DNA from: Proteiniphilum sp. X52
GTDB taxonomy: Bacteria > Bacteroidota > Bacteroidia > Bacteroidales > Dysgonomonadaceae
Assembly: GCF_003712195.1 (NCBI RefSeq)
Contig: NZ_RDSD01000021.1
Span: 1 to 64,000 of the forward strand
DNA: 64,000 nucleotides
Reading direction: 5' to 3'
Shown in pieces: positions 55,610 to 64,000 of the stretch. The position numbers and the translations under genes were made by a program. The notes beneath the pieces are model-generated. The model worked only from the letters and a program-made list of their open reading frames with translations. It ran no database searches and was not told where the DNA came from. Each line of letters opens with the position of its first letter. Positions within the stretch are counted from its first letter, which is position 1.

Positions 55610-56598
55610 AGTATTATATCTATTTCAAAATCATACGATCCGGTATCCTTCAGGTTGTTGATATTGATGATGTCAACTTTACTGAACAGCTTGTCTTCCT
55701 GCAAATATTGCGCGAACAGCAGAACCGTGCCGGCGATTCCCGCTTTCCCCCTGATGACAATCACATTGGTGGTGTTACTCCCGGTTTTTCCTCTCGCCGC
55801 AGGTGTCTTTTCAGGGAAAAAGACCATCGACGACAAACGGATATCCTTTGGCATATAGGACGCAATCCGGTCTGATATCAATGCGAGGGGATATGACTGG
55901 ATCTTATTGTACTCACTGAACAAACGGTTGGTCTTTTCACGGTTTTCCGTCTCTATCTTATTTTTCTGAAGCCGGATATTATAAGTTGTTTCGCTGATGT
56001 CATATTTTTCCTTTATATTGGAAAATACCACATAATTGGCAAAAAGGAGCGCGAAGAAAAAGAGCAACATTGGCAGTTTGATCTTCTCGAATAGGCTGTC
56101 AAAGAAAAATGCCCGGAATTCTCTTGACTTCTTTATGAGGTCAAAACTCACTTTCTTTTCATAGAATTCCTGCAGCGCGACATACATATCGATATCCGTT
56201 TGCCTCGAAACTGTAGTGCCGGCAATATAAAGGCCTTTGGCTTCCGTCTCGTCAAGGTCGCCCCCCAGTGTTGATTTACGTATGAAATCAATTCTTCTAT
56301 TTCCCCCTACCTCATGTGTCGTCCATAAGAGATTTTCATTTTCAACTATTTTTGAGATGGCATCGTTACCGGAAGCTTCATACTCCTTTGAACCCACGTC
56401 ACTCCCGGTAATAAAAACTAGGGCAATCCCATTTTTTTTCTTCGTCCAGTCGAATTTTTCTTTGTCGATTTCCCGCAGGATAATCGCGGAATCCTTTAAT
56501 GAATATCTGGCCGTGCTTGTTTTAGCAGAGGTAACGCCACCGCTTGCATTGAGTTCAAAGACTAAAATTTCACTCAATATGGGGGTAAGTAAGTTCAT
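55606..56598 (-). CDS. GspL/PilN-like inner-membrane assembly protein
   Basis: 330 residues. The N-terminal ~170 residues are cytoplasmic and actin-like-fold-like; a single membrane helix follows (about 173-195, KLPMLLFFFALLFANYVVF), then a coiled coil and a PilN-type periplasmic domain (DRIASYMPKDIRLSSMVFF, VIVIRGKAGIAGTVLLFAQYL). It would recruit the GspE ATPase to the inner-membrane platform. It starts 1 base after the secretin stop. N-terminal match is weak; assignment rests on topology and neighbours. Confidence 0.72.
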   Translation of the reverse strand: MNLLTPILSEILVFELNASGGVTSAKTSTARYSLKDSAIILREIDKEKFDWTKKKNGIALVFITGSDVGSKEYEASGNDAISKIVENENLLWTTHEVGGNRRIDFIRKSTLGGDLDETEAKGLYIAGTTVSRQTDIDMYVALQEFYEKKVSFDLIKKSREFRAFFFDSLFEKIKLPMLLFFFALLFANYVVFSNIKEKYDISETTYNIRLQKNKIETENREKTNRLFSEYNKIQSYPLALISDRIASYMPKDIRLSSMVFFPEKTPAARGKTGSNTTNVIVIRGKAGIAGTVLLFAQYLQEDKLFSKVDIININNLKDTGSYDFEIDIIL

Positions 56599-56599
56599 G

Positions 56600-58465
56600 C
56601 TATTGAATGATTATGGGTCTGATAAAAACGTTCAGTTTCTCCGATGACCTGACTTTGGTGGTGTTGCCAAAAAGCAGCCGTAAAACCGGAACCCGTGCAA
56701 GGAAAGGTAATCCTCGAGTTGAGGTGTCGGTAAGGTTTTTCTCAATTCCCCCCAACAACACCATCTCTTGATCTCTTACTTTTATAATGGAATTAAACCC
56801 TCTCTTTGTCATCCCGGGAGGAGCGTTTTCATCACTGCTCTCACGGACGGTAAATTCGGCCTGGTCTAAATTGATTTGAAGGGTGATTACACTGTCAAGG
56901 CTGACATAGGGTGTGATTTCCAGCACAAAATTGGCTTCCACATTTTTCCACAGGTATGACTCCGACTGGAGCGGGTTTTGTGTGCCTATGATGTTGATCT
57001 GGCTCTCTTTATAGTATTTGACTTCCCCGCTTTTCAACACCGCTTTATGCCCGTTCAAGGTCGATAATCTGGGAGTTGACCTTAAAACAATCTTCCCGGC
57101 ATCCTCCAGGAATTTCAGGTCCGCATAGAAATTGGGAGTGACCCTACCCAGATTGATCGATCCGAAACCGTTAAACGAGTTGATGATCCTGTTCACGGAG
57201 GACGCGCTCATCGAGAAATCAATCCCGGGGCTTATTGTTCCCCTGCCCACCGATGGTTCATTTCCAACCCCCATGGATAAACCGATGGACTGCGATGTTT
57301 TATCGGTGGCGTCTACAATGATTACGTCAAAGGAAATCAAGGGGACACTCCTGTCGATTTCATTCAGGAAATTCATGATCCTTATCACCGAGCGCTGGTC
57401 TCCGTTGATGACCAGACTGTTTAAATCGGGAAAAGTAATGATTTCCACATTTGCTTTTAGTTCGGCAGGTATATATTCCGACACCTTGTCTACCGTCCGG
57501 TATTTCATCGGAAAAACCTGGACAGTGGATAAGGGCTCCCCTTCGGTATGGCTTCCTATGATATAGACGCCATTGTCGATCCGCCATGTGACGTTTGTTC
57601 CGGTAAAGAGGACATTCAGGAAAGTGCGCAGGTCCACCTCCTCCACATTGATATTGGTGGCATGTTCGAATTCGTTGGATAAAAAATAATTTACTCCCAA
57701 CCGGTGAAACACATCAGGGATGATATCGCGCACATTCCCCGCGGTGATCTTTGCCGTGATCAACCCTAAACTGTCCACAATGATCTCATCAAAACTGAAA
57801 ATATTACGCGCCGGTTCCGCCCCTTCCCCTTCAATTATGTATAGTGACCACGACCTATCCGACTGTCGCGCATATTGCAAGCCATTCACTGCCGCGATGG
57901 TCCGTACCGCTTCATCCATTCCCATGTTCATGCCATAGGCCGAAACACGTTGTCCATAAAGTGATTGGGGTATGATGATATTGCTTCCCGTGGCTTCCAT
58001 GAACTTTTTGGTAACCTGTTCCAATTTGCAGTCGGAAAAGTCAAAAGTCACCTGTTCCCTTAACGGATCGTAGGCGAGATGGACAGGCGGATCTATTTCC
58101 GGTTCGTCATATGGGATTACGGAGAGTATGTTATCCATGACTTCTATCTCCAGACTTTTCTCCTTGCAGATAAAGAAGAGGATATCGATCACCGGAACCT
58201 GTTGGAGATTACAATTGATGAGCTTGTCCGGGCCGAAAGCAACATTTATACTTAAGTTTTGTGCTTTGGCCAGACTCCTGATCAGTTCCGAAACCGGAAA
58301 ATTGGTCACAGAGACATCCACTTTCTCAGCATAACGGCTATCGGCATACGAGAGGCGTTGCAGTTTGCTTTTTAGTTGTGCCAACCGTGGGTCTTCATGG
58401 GATTGAGCCGGCAAGCTTACGGATATTCCTATCAACAGAATTAAAAAAGTAAGATACCTCTTCAT
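56600..58465 (-). CDS. gspD: GspD/PilQ-family secretin
   Basis: 621 residues with a signal peptide ending SLPAQ. N0-like domain about 45-115 (VSVTNFPVSELIRSLAKAQN), N1-type repeats (LEQVTKKFMEATGSNIIIPQ; ITAGNVRDIIPDVFHRLGVN; MKYRTVDKVSEYIPAELKAN), then the secretin core about 385-621 with a C-terminal VPVLRLLFGNTTKVRSSEKL signature. It forms the outer-membrane channel. Gene order matches type II secretion. No obvious pilotin-binding tail is present. Confidence 0.93.
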   Translation of the reverse strand: MKRYLTFLILLIGISVSLPAQSHEDPRLAQLKSKLQRLSYADSRYAEKVDVSVTNFPVSELIRSLAKAQNLSINVAFGPDKLINCNLQQVPVIDILFFICKEKSLEIEVMDNILSVIPYDEPEIDPPVHLAYDPLREQVTFDFSDCKLEQVTKKFMEATGSNIIIPQSLYGQRVSAYGMNMGMDEAVRTIAAVNGLQYARQSDRSWSLYIIEGEGAEPARNIFSFDEIIVDSLGLITAKITAGNVRDIIPDVFHRLGVNYFLSNEFEHATNINVEEVDLRTFLNVLFTGTNVTWRIDNGVYIIGSHTEGEPLSTVQVFPMKYRTVDKVSEYIPAELKANVEIITFPDLNSLVINGDQRSVIRIMNFLNEIDRSVPLISFDVIIVDATDKTSQSIGLSMGVGNEPSVGRGTISPGIDFSMSASSVNRIINSFNGFGSINLGRVTPNFYADLKFLEDAGKIVLRSTPRLSTLNGHKAVLKSGEVKYYKESQINIIGTQNPLQSESYLWKNVEANFVLEITPYVSLDSVITLQINLDQAEFTVRESSDENAPPGMTKRGFNSIIKVRDQEMVLLGGIEKNLTDTSTRGLPFLARVPVLRLLFGNTTKVRSSEKLNVFIRPIIIQ

Positions 58466-58509
58466 ACGGTCATTCTTTCTTTGTAGTGTATGAATCCTTC
58501 ATTGTGCAC

Positions 58510-59931
58510 TCATATCGTTTCACTTACAATTGGCAAAATCTCTTCCAGAGAAGTTTCTCCTTTACCAAACATTTCCAAGGCTGCGTCTTTTAATGTTTTG
58601 ATATCATGCCGTTGCAAATATTCACCGATATCGGTTTCATTTTTTCTTATCAATTGTGACAGATACTTGTCGATCAGGATCACTTCATAAATTGCCTTCC
58701 TTCCCAAATAGCCGGTGTAATAGCATTTTTCACATCCCGTTTTTTCATAGTAGATGTTGTTGGAATCCAGCTTATACCCGGCGGTAAAAGATGCATCGGG
58801 ATGGAACGTTTTTTTACAGTGGGGGCACAACAGGCGAATTAATCTTTGTGCAACACAAGCTATCAGGGTTTCGGAGATCAGGTAGGGATGTACCCCCATG
58901 TCTATCAGGCGGGTTATGCTTCCCCATGCGCTGTTAGTGTGGATAGTGGATAACAAGAGGTGTCCTGTCAGAGAGCTGCGTATGGCCATCTGCGCCGTAT
59001 CCTGGTCGCGGATCTCCCCTAACATGATGATATCGGGATCCTGCCGGAGAAATGTACGCAAGGCGCTTCCGAAAGTCAGCCCGATCTCCTCTTTCAATTG
59101 CATCTGGTTAATTCCGGGAAGGATATACTCTACCGGGTCTTCAATGGTAAGGATATTGTTATCCTGCCGGTTCAATATACCTAACGTGGCATATAATGTG
59201 GTGCTTTTTCCCGATCCGGTAGGTCCGCTTATCAGGATAAGCCCGTTAGGTTGCATGATTGCCCTATGGTAGTCGGCATATTGTTTTTCATTAAATCCCA
59301 ACCGGCTCAACGAAAGCAGGCCCTGGTCTTTAGACAGCAACCTGAGGACGATCTTTTCGCCGTAAATGGTTGGCATCACTGAAACACGCACATCAAACTT
59401 GAGGTTGTTCCTTTCAAACAGGATCCTTCCGTCCTGGGGTAACCGTTTTTCGGAGATATCAAGGTTGGAGAGTATCTTAATCCGGTTTATCAATGCCGGA
59501 TAATCTGTTTTATTGATGATATACCGTTCTATCAATTTCCCGTCTATCCTGAAACGGACACGGCATTCTTTCTCATACGCCTCAAAATGGATATCACTCG
59601 ACTTTAATGCATCGGCTTCCTCGATCAGTCTGCTCACAAAGTCAGAGTTGCCAATATTCAGAGACTGGGCATTTGAAGAAAATGTACGGTCCTGCCGGTA
59701 ATAAAAACTCAACGCTTTATCCAGTTCCTGCGCGCCGACAGGATCGATTACCACATTCAAGTCATAAATGATGGCAATCTCCTGTATCGTTTTTTGATAA
59801 TCCCTATTCTCATCCCCATAACATTTCAGGATGTTATTCTGCTGCATTTCAAAGGGGATGATCCGGTAATTCGTTGCCTCCTTGCTGGAGAATAACTGAA
59901 TAAGTTCGGTTGGAATACGGGAGTTTACCAT
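58510..59931 (-). CDS. gspE: GspE/PilB-family secretion ATPase
   Basis: 473 residues from ATG 59931 (7-base overlap with the peptidase gene); an upstream ATG at 59976 adds 15 residues. Walker A GPTGSGKSTT, Asp box IEDPVEY, Walker B IIMLGEIRD and the His box LLSTIHTNSA are intact. A zinc-type tetracysteine motif follows (CPHCKK ... CEKCYYTG), typical of GspE/PilB. It powers pseudopilus assembly from the cytoplasmic face of the inner membrane. Confidence 0.95.
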   Translation of the reverse strand: MVNSRIPTELIQLFSSKEATNYRIIPFEMQQNNILKCYGDENRDYQKTIQEIAIIYDLNVVIDPVGAQELDKALSFYYRQDRTFSSNAQSLNIGNSDFVSRLIEEADALKSSDIHFEAYEKECRVRFRIDGKLIERYIINKTDYPALINRIKILSNLDISEKRLPQDGRILFERNNLKFDVRVSVMPTIYGEKIVLRLLSKDQGLLSLSRLGFNEKQYADYHRAIMQPNGLILISGPTGSGKSTTLYATLGILNRQDNNILTIEDPVEYILPGINQMQLKEEIGLTFGSALRTFLRQDPDIIMLGEIRDQDTAQMAIRSSLTGHLLLSTIHTNSAWGSITRLIDMGVHPYLISETLIACVAQRLIRLLCPHCKKTFHPDASFTAGYKLDSNNIYYEKTGCEKCYYTGYLGRKAIYEVILIDKYLSQLIRKNETDIGEYLQRHDIKTLKDAALEMFGKGETSLEEILPIVSETI

Positions 59932-60383
59932 AAATTCCGGATTAACTGTTGATAGATAAACAGGACGCAAAGGCATACACCTATGCCTGAAATCAAGGGG
60001 ACATTGGAATTACCTTTGCGAAGGAAGATATAAATGCCCCACATCAATAAGGTAGCGAGGCAAGAAACCAGCATGAAAATGAGAAATGACCGGGGTGTGA
60101 AAAATGGTGTCAAAAACAGGACAAAGAGAATGTCGCCTTTTCCCATGACGGACTGAACCGATTTATATTTCAACAAAAAGTATGAATAGACACCCAGTCC
60201 GATCCACAGGGATAAGAATATATTTATTGCAAGGTTTACGCATGTCGGCCTTAATCCGTTTTCTGTCAAGCTGATTATCAGCATGGTTGCTCCAAACAAC
60301 AACAGTTGCCACAAAACAACGGTTCTGCTTTTATAATCAGACAGGATCATCAGCACCAATGGTATCAGGATAACCACTTGCAT
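59925..60383 (-). CDS. A24-family prepilin peptidase, peptidase domain only
   Basis: 152 residues from ATG 60383, right after the pseudopilin stop. It is polytopic with the two catalytic aspartates visible: Asp16 in SDYKSR and Asp84 in the GxGD motif MGKGDILF. It lacks the N-terminal methyltransferase domain of the bifunctional PilD/GspO enzymes (typically over 250 residues), so N-methylation may be absent or done elsewhere. It should cleave the leader of the pseudopilin encoded upstream. Confidence 0.88.
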   Translation of the reverse strand: MQVVILIPLVLMILSDYKSRTVVLWQLLLFGATMLIISLTENGLRPTCVNLAINIFLSLWIGLGVYSYFLLKYKSVQSVMGKGDILFVLFLTPFFTPRSFLIFMLVSCLATLLMWGIYIFLRKGNSNVPLISGIGVCLCVLFIYQQLIRNLW

Positions 60384-60385
60384 AT

Positions 60386-60811
60386 TCAGTCCTTTTCTAT
60401 CTCTCTCAGGTGTTTGTCCTGGTCGATCTCCCACACATTGAATTTACCGTCCCTGTCGAAATCTACCACGGCAATTGCCTGTGCTCTATACCCATTCTCA
60501 TTAGCCTCAATAATTTCAATCCTGTAGTTGGCTGTGCCCTCCTCAGTGACAAGCCGTTGTTGCTCAAATCCCAGCTCATCGAGGGAGAGCGAGTATTTTG
60601 AATGCATATAAAAATAGCTTTGTTGCAACGAATGTAAAAACACCAGTTGCTGCTGAGCTTCCACACTCTTTGCCTTCGAGATAAGGGGCATAAGGTTTGG
60701 CAGGGCAATCAATACCAGAATGCCGATAATTACCAAAACCACCAAAAGCTCAGGCATGGAAAAAGCATTCAACCTTTTGGCATTAAGACGTGAGTTGAAT
60801 AATTTTCTCAT
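60386..60811 (-). CDS. gspG: Type II secretion major pseudopilin (GspG-like)
   Basis: 141 residues from ATG 60811 (ATG 60835 is an alternative). A basic leader of 16 residues precedes FSMPELLVVLVIIGILVLIA, with the key Glu at +5; the residue before cleavage is Ala16 rather than the usual Gly. The C-terminus carries an EF-hand-like loop DFDRDGKFNVWE (117-128), in the region where GspG binds calcium. It would be the main pseudopilus subunit. Confidence 0.9.
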   Translation of the reverse strand: MRKLFNSRLNAKRLNAFSMPELLVVLVIIGILVLIALPNLMPLISKAKSVEAQQQLVFLHSLQQSYFYMHSKYSLSLDELGFEQQRLVTEEGTANYRIEIIEANENGYRAQAIAVVDFDRDGKFNVWEIDQDKHLREIEKD

Positions 60812-60858
60812 AGCACAATCGAATTTATGGGTCATTCGTTATCTCTTCGCCGGCTATA

Positions 60859-61254
60859 TTAAATTGTAATATTCCCTTGCATTGTTCCAGATGGGTTGCT
60901 GAATACTATTGTATAAATTCCTGATGGTAAATTTACAAGGGAAATGGTAAGTGTGGATGGAGTGGAAGTATCTACCGAGGTGTCATATACAATCCCTTGT
61001 GAGCCCCTAATAGTCAGATATAATACACCCACATCATTCTGAAAAAGAACGGTAAGGATCTTATCCTGCAGCTCAACAATAATCGGATCAGTGCCCGAAC
61101 GAAGCCCCCTTTTTATAAAACTACCATATAAATCAATGGAACTACTACTCTGCGTCGCGGTTATTTCATTGTCTACCGCATGAGAGGTTGTCCCTAAGGA
61201 GACGGGAATAAATAATATCCCGGCAAACACCAATAAAAAAAATGAATGTTTCAT
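60859..61254 (-). CDS. Small secreted DUF3244-like protein
   Basis: 131 residues. A signal peptide of ~24 residues; the mature C-terminal ~80 residues form a beta domain (ILTVLFQNDVGVLYLTIRGS, LVNLPSGIYTIVFSNPSG) like DUF3244, a fold related to type IX secretion C-terminal domains. It has its own strong promoter candidate and lies directly upstream of the pseudopilin gene, 47 bases apart. It may be a T2SS substrate or accessory factor. Confidence 0.75.
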   Translation of the reverse strand: MKHSFFLLVFAGILFIPVSLGTTSHAVDNEITATQSSSSIDLYGSFIKRGLRSGTDPIIVELQDKILTVLFQNDVGVLYLTIRGSQGIVYDTSVDTSTPSTLTISLVNLPSGIYTIVFSNPSGTMQGNITI

Positions 61255-61291
61255 CGTGATAAAATTTTTCAGTTTGTTTGAAATTTCCCCA

Positions 61292-61322
61292 CAAATCTAA
61301 AGGAAATAAAAAGACTGGCCAA
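61292..61322 (-). promoter_or_regulatory. Promoter of the DUF3244-pseudopilin unit
   Basis: On the minus strand TTG at 61322-61320, a 20-base spacer and TAGATTTG at 61299-61292 fit the -33/-7 consensus. Transcription would start near 61285, about 30 bases before the ATG. This separates the secretion genes from the regulator gene upstream. Confidence 0.65.
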
Positions 61323-61418
61323 TAAGCTGGAAAGGCATATAAGTCGTTTAACTTTTGCAAAATATTAAACAGCTCATATGCTGCTATTTACAAAAAAGAG
61401 ATATAAGTTTAACAGGAA

Positions 61419-63158
61419 TTAATTAAGATGTTTCAGAACTCGCAACCCACGATTTTTATCATAAAGATGTTTCAGAAACAAACAAAAATCAGCACCAGGC
61501 TTTTGTAAACCCATTTTTTGCCGAATGCGGGTACGCGACATATTCACGGTATTCACGCTTTGGTTAATAAGAGGTGCGATTATCTTACTGGGTAATCCGG
61601 CATATGACAACAGGCATACTTTTAATTCGGTGTCAGAAAATTGTGGGTAGCTATTTCTTATAAAATGGGATAAACCGGGATACAGTTCGTCTATTATTTC
61701 TACTAACGAATTCCATAGTGACCTGTTATTTTTTCCGTACACGATTTCCTCGAATTTGGCCATTGTTATTTTTGTATCCATCATTTCAAAAGGTTCCAAT
61801 TCCGACTTTAGTAAAAATGATTTGAGAAGAACATTAAATTTCCATAGTAAAGTTTCCCTGAGTTGTTTTTCATGCCTTGATACTGAGGTTTCACGTTTTT
61901 GAAGATCATTTGTCGTTTTATTTAATGTTTGCATGGCATTTTGTAAGCTTATCATTTGGTTTTTCTGCCTCACTACTTGTCGTAGCAGAAAAACACTAAG
62001 AAGACTGAGTAGCAAAAAAAGTGATAATATAATAATTATAATACGCTGCCGTTGCAGCAACAGGAGGTCATACAAGTTTCGTTGCTTTATATAGTCGTAT
62101 TTTTGTTGCACCTCATAGATGGATTGCTGAAATCTTTCCTCGTTGATTTTCTCAACTATTTCGTTTCTTTTTTGCTGATAATCAAAAGCCATCTCATATC
62201 TGTGGTTGGTTTTGGCATCTCCGGCCAATAAATTATACGCGCTTGCCTTAAAGTACAGATCGGTTGAGGTATCCACTGTCTGTTTTAATTTGTTTATAAA
62301 AAATGCGAGTGAATCCAATTGGCCTGTATCTCGGTATAGTTTTGATAAATTTAAGTAATAGTGAGGCAGATCGTTGTCATTAAGGCTAAGTCTGATAGAT
62401 CGGTGTAGAAATTCACCAGCTTCTTTATTTTGGTTTGTTTCAGAATATGCGACACTCAGATTTTGAGCCAATAAGCTTTGAAGCTGTCTGTCATTTATTG
62501 ATTCGGCTATTTCCAGTCCTCTAAAAAAGTAGATGAATGCACTGTCCTGCTCCCCTAATAACATAAACATTTGTCCTATTGCGCTAAAACAATGAGTTTG
62601 CTGGTTTTTCATATCTTCGGGGAACTGGCCATAGAAATTTTTTGCTTGTTGGTAATTATACAAAGCTTTGGCATATAAACCGTGTTCCGATAACAATTCA
62701 CCGGTATTATACATTATCAATCCTTTTAGAGCTGTATCATTGGTCAGAGCGGCAAACGTTCCTGCATCTTTATAATTCAACATAGCTTGATTGAGATTGC
62801 CTTGTTCCCGGTAAACGCAACCACTGTAAAAAGAGGCCAATGCTGCCAGTTCGTTTTTTTTGGCACGCATAGTAAAGTAGTCTCTCGCCTTAAAGATAAG
62901 TGTATCCTCGTTTATCGGTAAATAGTTTTTATATCGTGCCTGTACCCGTACCACGCAATAACGCATATAATCTTCATCATTGAAACTTCTCTCCGGATAT
63001 AAAATAGAGTCGATCAAAACCATAGCTTTATCGGGATGATCATTCATCAGTTGTTCCGCTTTTACCAGCAATATAGAGGCATGGGATTGGGAATCATCAC
63101 AGCAAATCGTGATGATTCCCAATAACAAAATACATGAGGCATACAGTGCAGTTTTCAT
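61419..63158 (-). CDS. TPR-transmembrane-LuxR regulator
   Basis: 579 residues from ATG 63158; upstream codons only add a hydrophobic tail. A signal/anchor segment (to about 20, ending ICC) is followed by TPR repeats (LASFYSGCVYREQGNLNQAM, LAQNLSVAYSETNQNKEAGE), a membrane helix at about 370-393 (RIIIIILSLFLLLSLLSVFL), a coiled coil and a C-terminal LuxR-type HTH at about 503-560 (FSDTELKVCLLSYAGLPSKI). This Bacteroidetes-type architecture senses a periplasmic signal and acts on DNA directly from the membrane. Placed inside the secretion operon, it likely controls it. Confidence 0.85.
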   Translation of the reverse strand: MKTALYASCILLLGIITICCDDSQSHASILLVKAEQLMNDHPDKAMVLIDSILYPERSFNDEDYMRYCVVRVQARYKNYLPINEDTLIFKARDYFTMRAKKNELAALASFYSGCVYREQGNLNQAMLNYKDAGTFAALTNDTALKGLIMYNTGELLSEHGLYAKALYNYQQAKNFYGQFPEDMKNQQTHCFSAIGQMFMLLGEQDSAFIYFFRGLEIAESINDRQLQSLLAQNLSVAYSETNQNKEAGEFLHRSIRLSLNDNDLPHYYLNLSKLYRDTGQLDSLAFFINKLKQTVDTSTDLYFKASAYNLLAGDAKTNHRYEMAFDYQQKRNEIVEKINEERFQQSIYEVQQKYDYIKQRNLYDLLLLQRQRIIIIILSLFLLLSLLSVFLLRQVVRQKNQMISLQNAMQTLNKTTNDLQKRETSVSRHEKQLRETLLWKFNVLLKSFLLKSELEPFEMMDTKITMAKFEEIVYGKNNRSLWNSLVEIIDELYPGLSHFIRNSYPQFSDTELKVCLLSYAGLPSKIIAPLINQSVNTVNMSRTRIRQKMGLQKPGADFCLFLKHLYDKNRGLRVLKHLN

Positions 63159-63245
63159 ACAATTGAAGATTTGAGTGCAAAATACAAAAAAAAATAGAAA
63201 TTCAAAAAAACTGAACTCTTTGGAGAGCAAAGGATTGCGGAAGTC

Positions 63246-64000
63246 TCAATGTATTGTCTGACCGAGTTTGAACATCGGCACATACATCGCGATAAGGATG
63301 AAGGCCACGAGTATTCCGATACCCAATATCAGTAGTGGTTCCAACACATTGCCCAGTTGCTTCAGCTTATACTCAAGTTCCATGGTGATATCGGCGGCTT
63401 GGTGAAAAAGCATCTTGTCCAACGTATTGGTTTCTTCTCCCACTTTTATCAATGCAACCAGTTTTTTGCCGTAGATATCTTCATACCTGCCAAGGTTCTC
63501 GCCGAAGGAACCTCCCTCTATTATTTTTCCGGCAATATTGCCAAACGACACGCTGAAAGGATAAAAACGGATGATATCCTCAAGCATCTGCAGTGACCTC
63601 AATAAGGGAATATTGGAGCTGATCAACAGGTGCGTAAGCTGGCAAAATTGCGACTGGTAATACATTCTTATAAGATCCCCGGCAAAAGGTAGACTAAGTA
63701 ATACCTTAGCAGTGATTTGCCGGTACTTTTGACTTTTCCCATAAAAATGCCTGAGTGCAAAAAACAGGATGATAATGATGGCTATAATGGCAAAAAAGGC
63801 AGGAGTTGAACTGGACAATGTGATAATAAAACGGGTGATCCCTGGCAATTCGCCCCCCATACGGGAGTATACCTGTTCGAACATCGGGACCACGACGAGG
63901 ATCATAAATGTAACCACAAGTACAGCCACCACCATGATAATCAGGGGATAACTCAACGCGCCTGTGAGTATCCTCCGCTGCTCGTTTTTCTTTTTGTAAT
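63246..64000 (-). CDS. gspF: GspF/PilC-family inner-membrane protein (5' end outside window)
   Basis: The frame is open to the window edge, so the gene is partial. The visible ~250 residues are the second half of GspF: TGALSYPLIIMVVAVLVV, the first helix of repeat 2, then SLPFAGDLIRMYYQSQFCQL, GGSFGENLGRYEDIYGKKLVALIKVGEETNTLDKML and C-terminal membrane helices ending VPMFKLGQTIH. It is the inner-membrane platform protein. It precedes the TPR-LuxR gene, so the secretion operon probably extends to the right of the window. Confidence 0.92.
   Translation of the reverse strand, partial: YKKKNEQRRILTGALSYPLIIMVVAVLVVTFMILVVVPMFEQVYSRMGGELPGITRFIITLSSSTPAFFAIIAIIIILFFALRHFYGKSQKYRQITAKVLLSLPFAGDLIRMYYQSQFCQLTHLLISSNIPLLRSLQMLEDIIRFYPFSVSFGNIAGKIIEGGSFGENLGRYEDIYGKKLVALIKVGEETNTLDKMLFHQAADITMELEYKLKQLGNVLEPLLILGIGILVAFILIAMYVPMFKLGQTIH

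Overview
The window comes from a member of Bacteroidetes, most likely order Bacteroidales. The evidence is a SusC/SusD pair with BACON-domain lipoproteins, lipoproteins with Lys/Asp/Glu after the lipobox cysteine, DUF3244, TPR-TM-LuxR regulators, and promoters of the TAnnTTTG (-7) type. A Dysgonomonadaceae/Proteiniphilum-like genus is only a guess. The first ~104 bases are homopolymer runs and look like a poor-quality contig end.

Layout. (1) 587-13002, + strand: a nutrient-acquisition operon with a TIG/NHL lipoprotein, SusC-like TonB receptor, SusD-like lipoprotein, three accessory surface lipoproteins and a large BACON/F5-8C/M60 metallopeptidase lipoprotein. It has no glycoside hydrolase and no local regulator, and probably handles glycoproteins or mucin-like substrates. 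(2) 13003-14768: a scrambled junction with an 18-codon relic of a GT2 glycosyltransferase, a perfect 16-bp inverted repeat, a toxin-tail-like fragment, a small membrane protein (possible immunity protein) and a lipoprotein. (3) 37222 down to 14809, - strand: a ~22 kb capsule/exopolysaccharide operon of Wzx/Wzy type. It holds Wza- and Wzc-like export proteins, two tandem WxcM/FdtA-like ketoisomerases with a PLP aminotransferase, flippase, polymerase, several glycosyltransferases, a polyprenyl glycosylphosphotransferase, GDP-fucose synthesis (gmd, fcl), UDP-glucose dehydrogenase and several acyltransferases. The predicted polymer contains fucose, glucuronate and an amino-deoxyhexose. (4) 37648-43492: a secreted beta-helix protein divergent from the capsule operon, a small lipoprotein, a LuxR-type regulator, an asparagine-synthase-like protein and a GT4. 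(5) 43850-53258: a polyprenol-phosphate GT2, a 10-copy heptanucleotide array, ApbE, an OprO/P-like porin, a MITE-like 193-bp element, an OmpA/TPR lipoprotein, an output-less four-helix-bundle/HAMP membrane sensor beside TrkH, a second heptanucleotide array, tyrS, and tRNA-Gln with a 24-bp palindrome over its promoter. (6) 53393-54922: a second flippase. (7) 64000 down to 55124, - strand: a compact type II secretion/type IV pilus-like operon (GspF, pseudopilin, A24 peptidase, GspE, GspD, GspL/PilN-like, GspM/PilO-like), with a TPR-LuxR regulator and a DUF3244 protein embedded in it.

How it fits together. Most of the window concerns the cell surface: import of macromolecule fragments, building and exporting a surface polysaccharide, and a pseudopilus-driven secretion machine. 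The strongest candidates for something not well described are the small T2SS-like operon with its built-in regulator and EF-hand pseudopilin, the sensor fragment paired with TrkH, and the toxin/GT2 junction. All functions are inferred by reading motifs and gene context; no database search was run.
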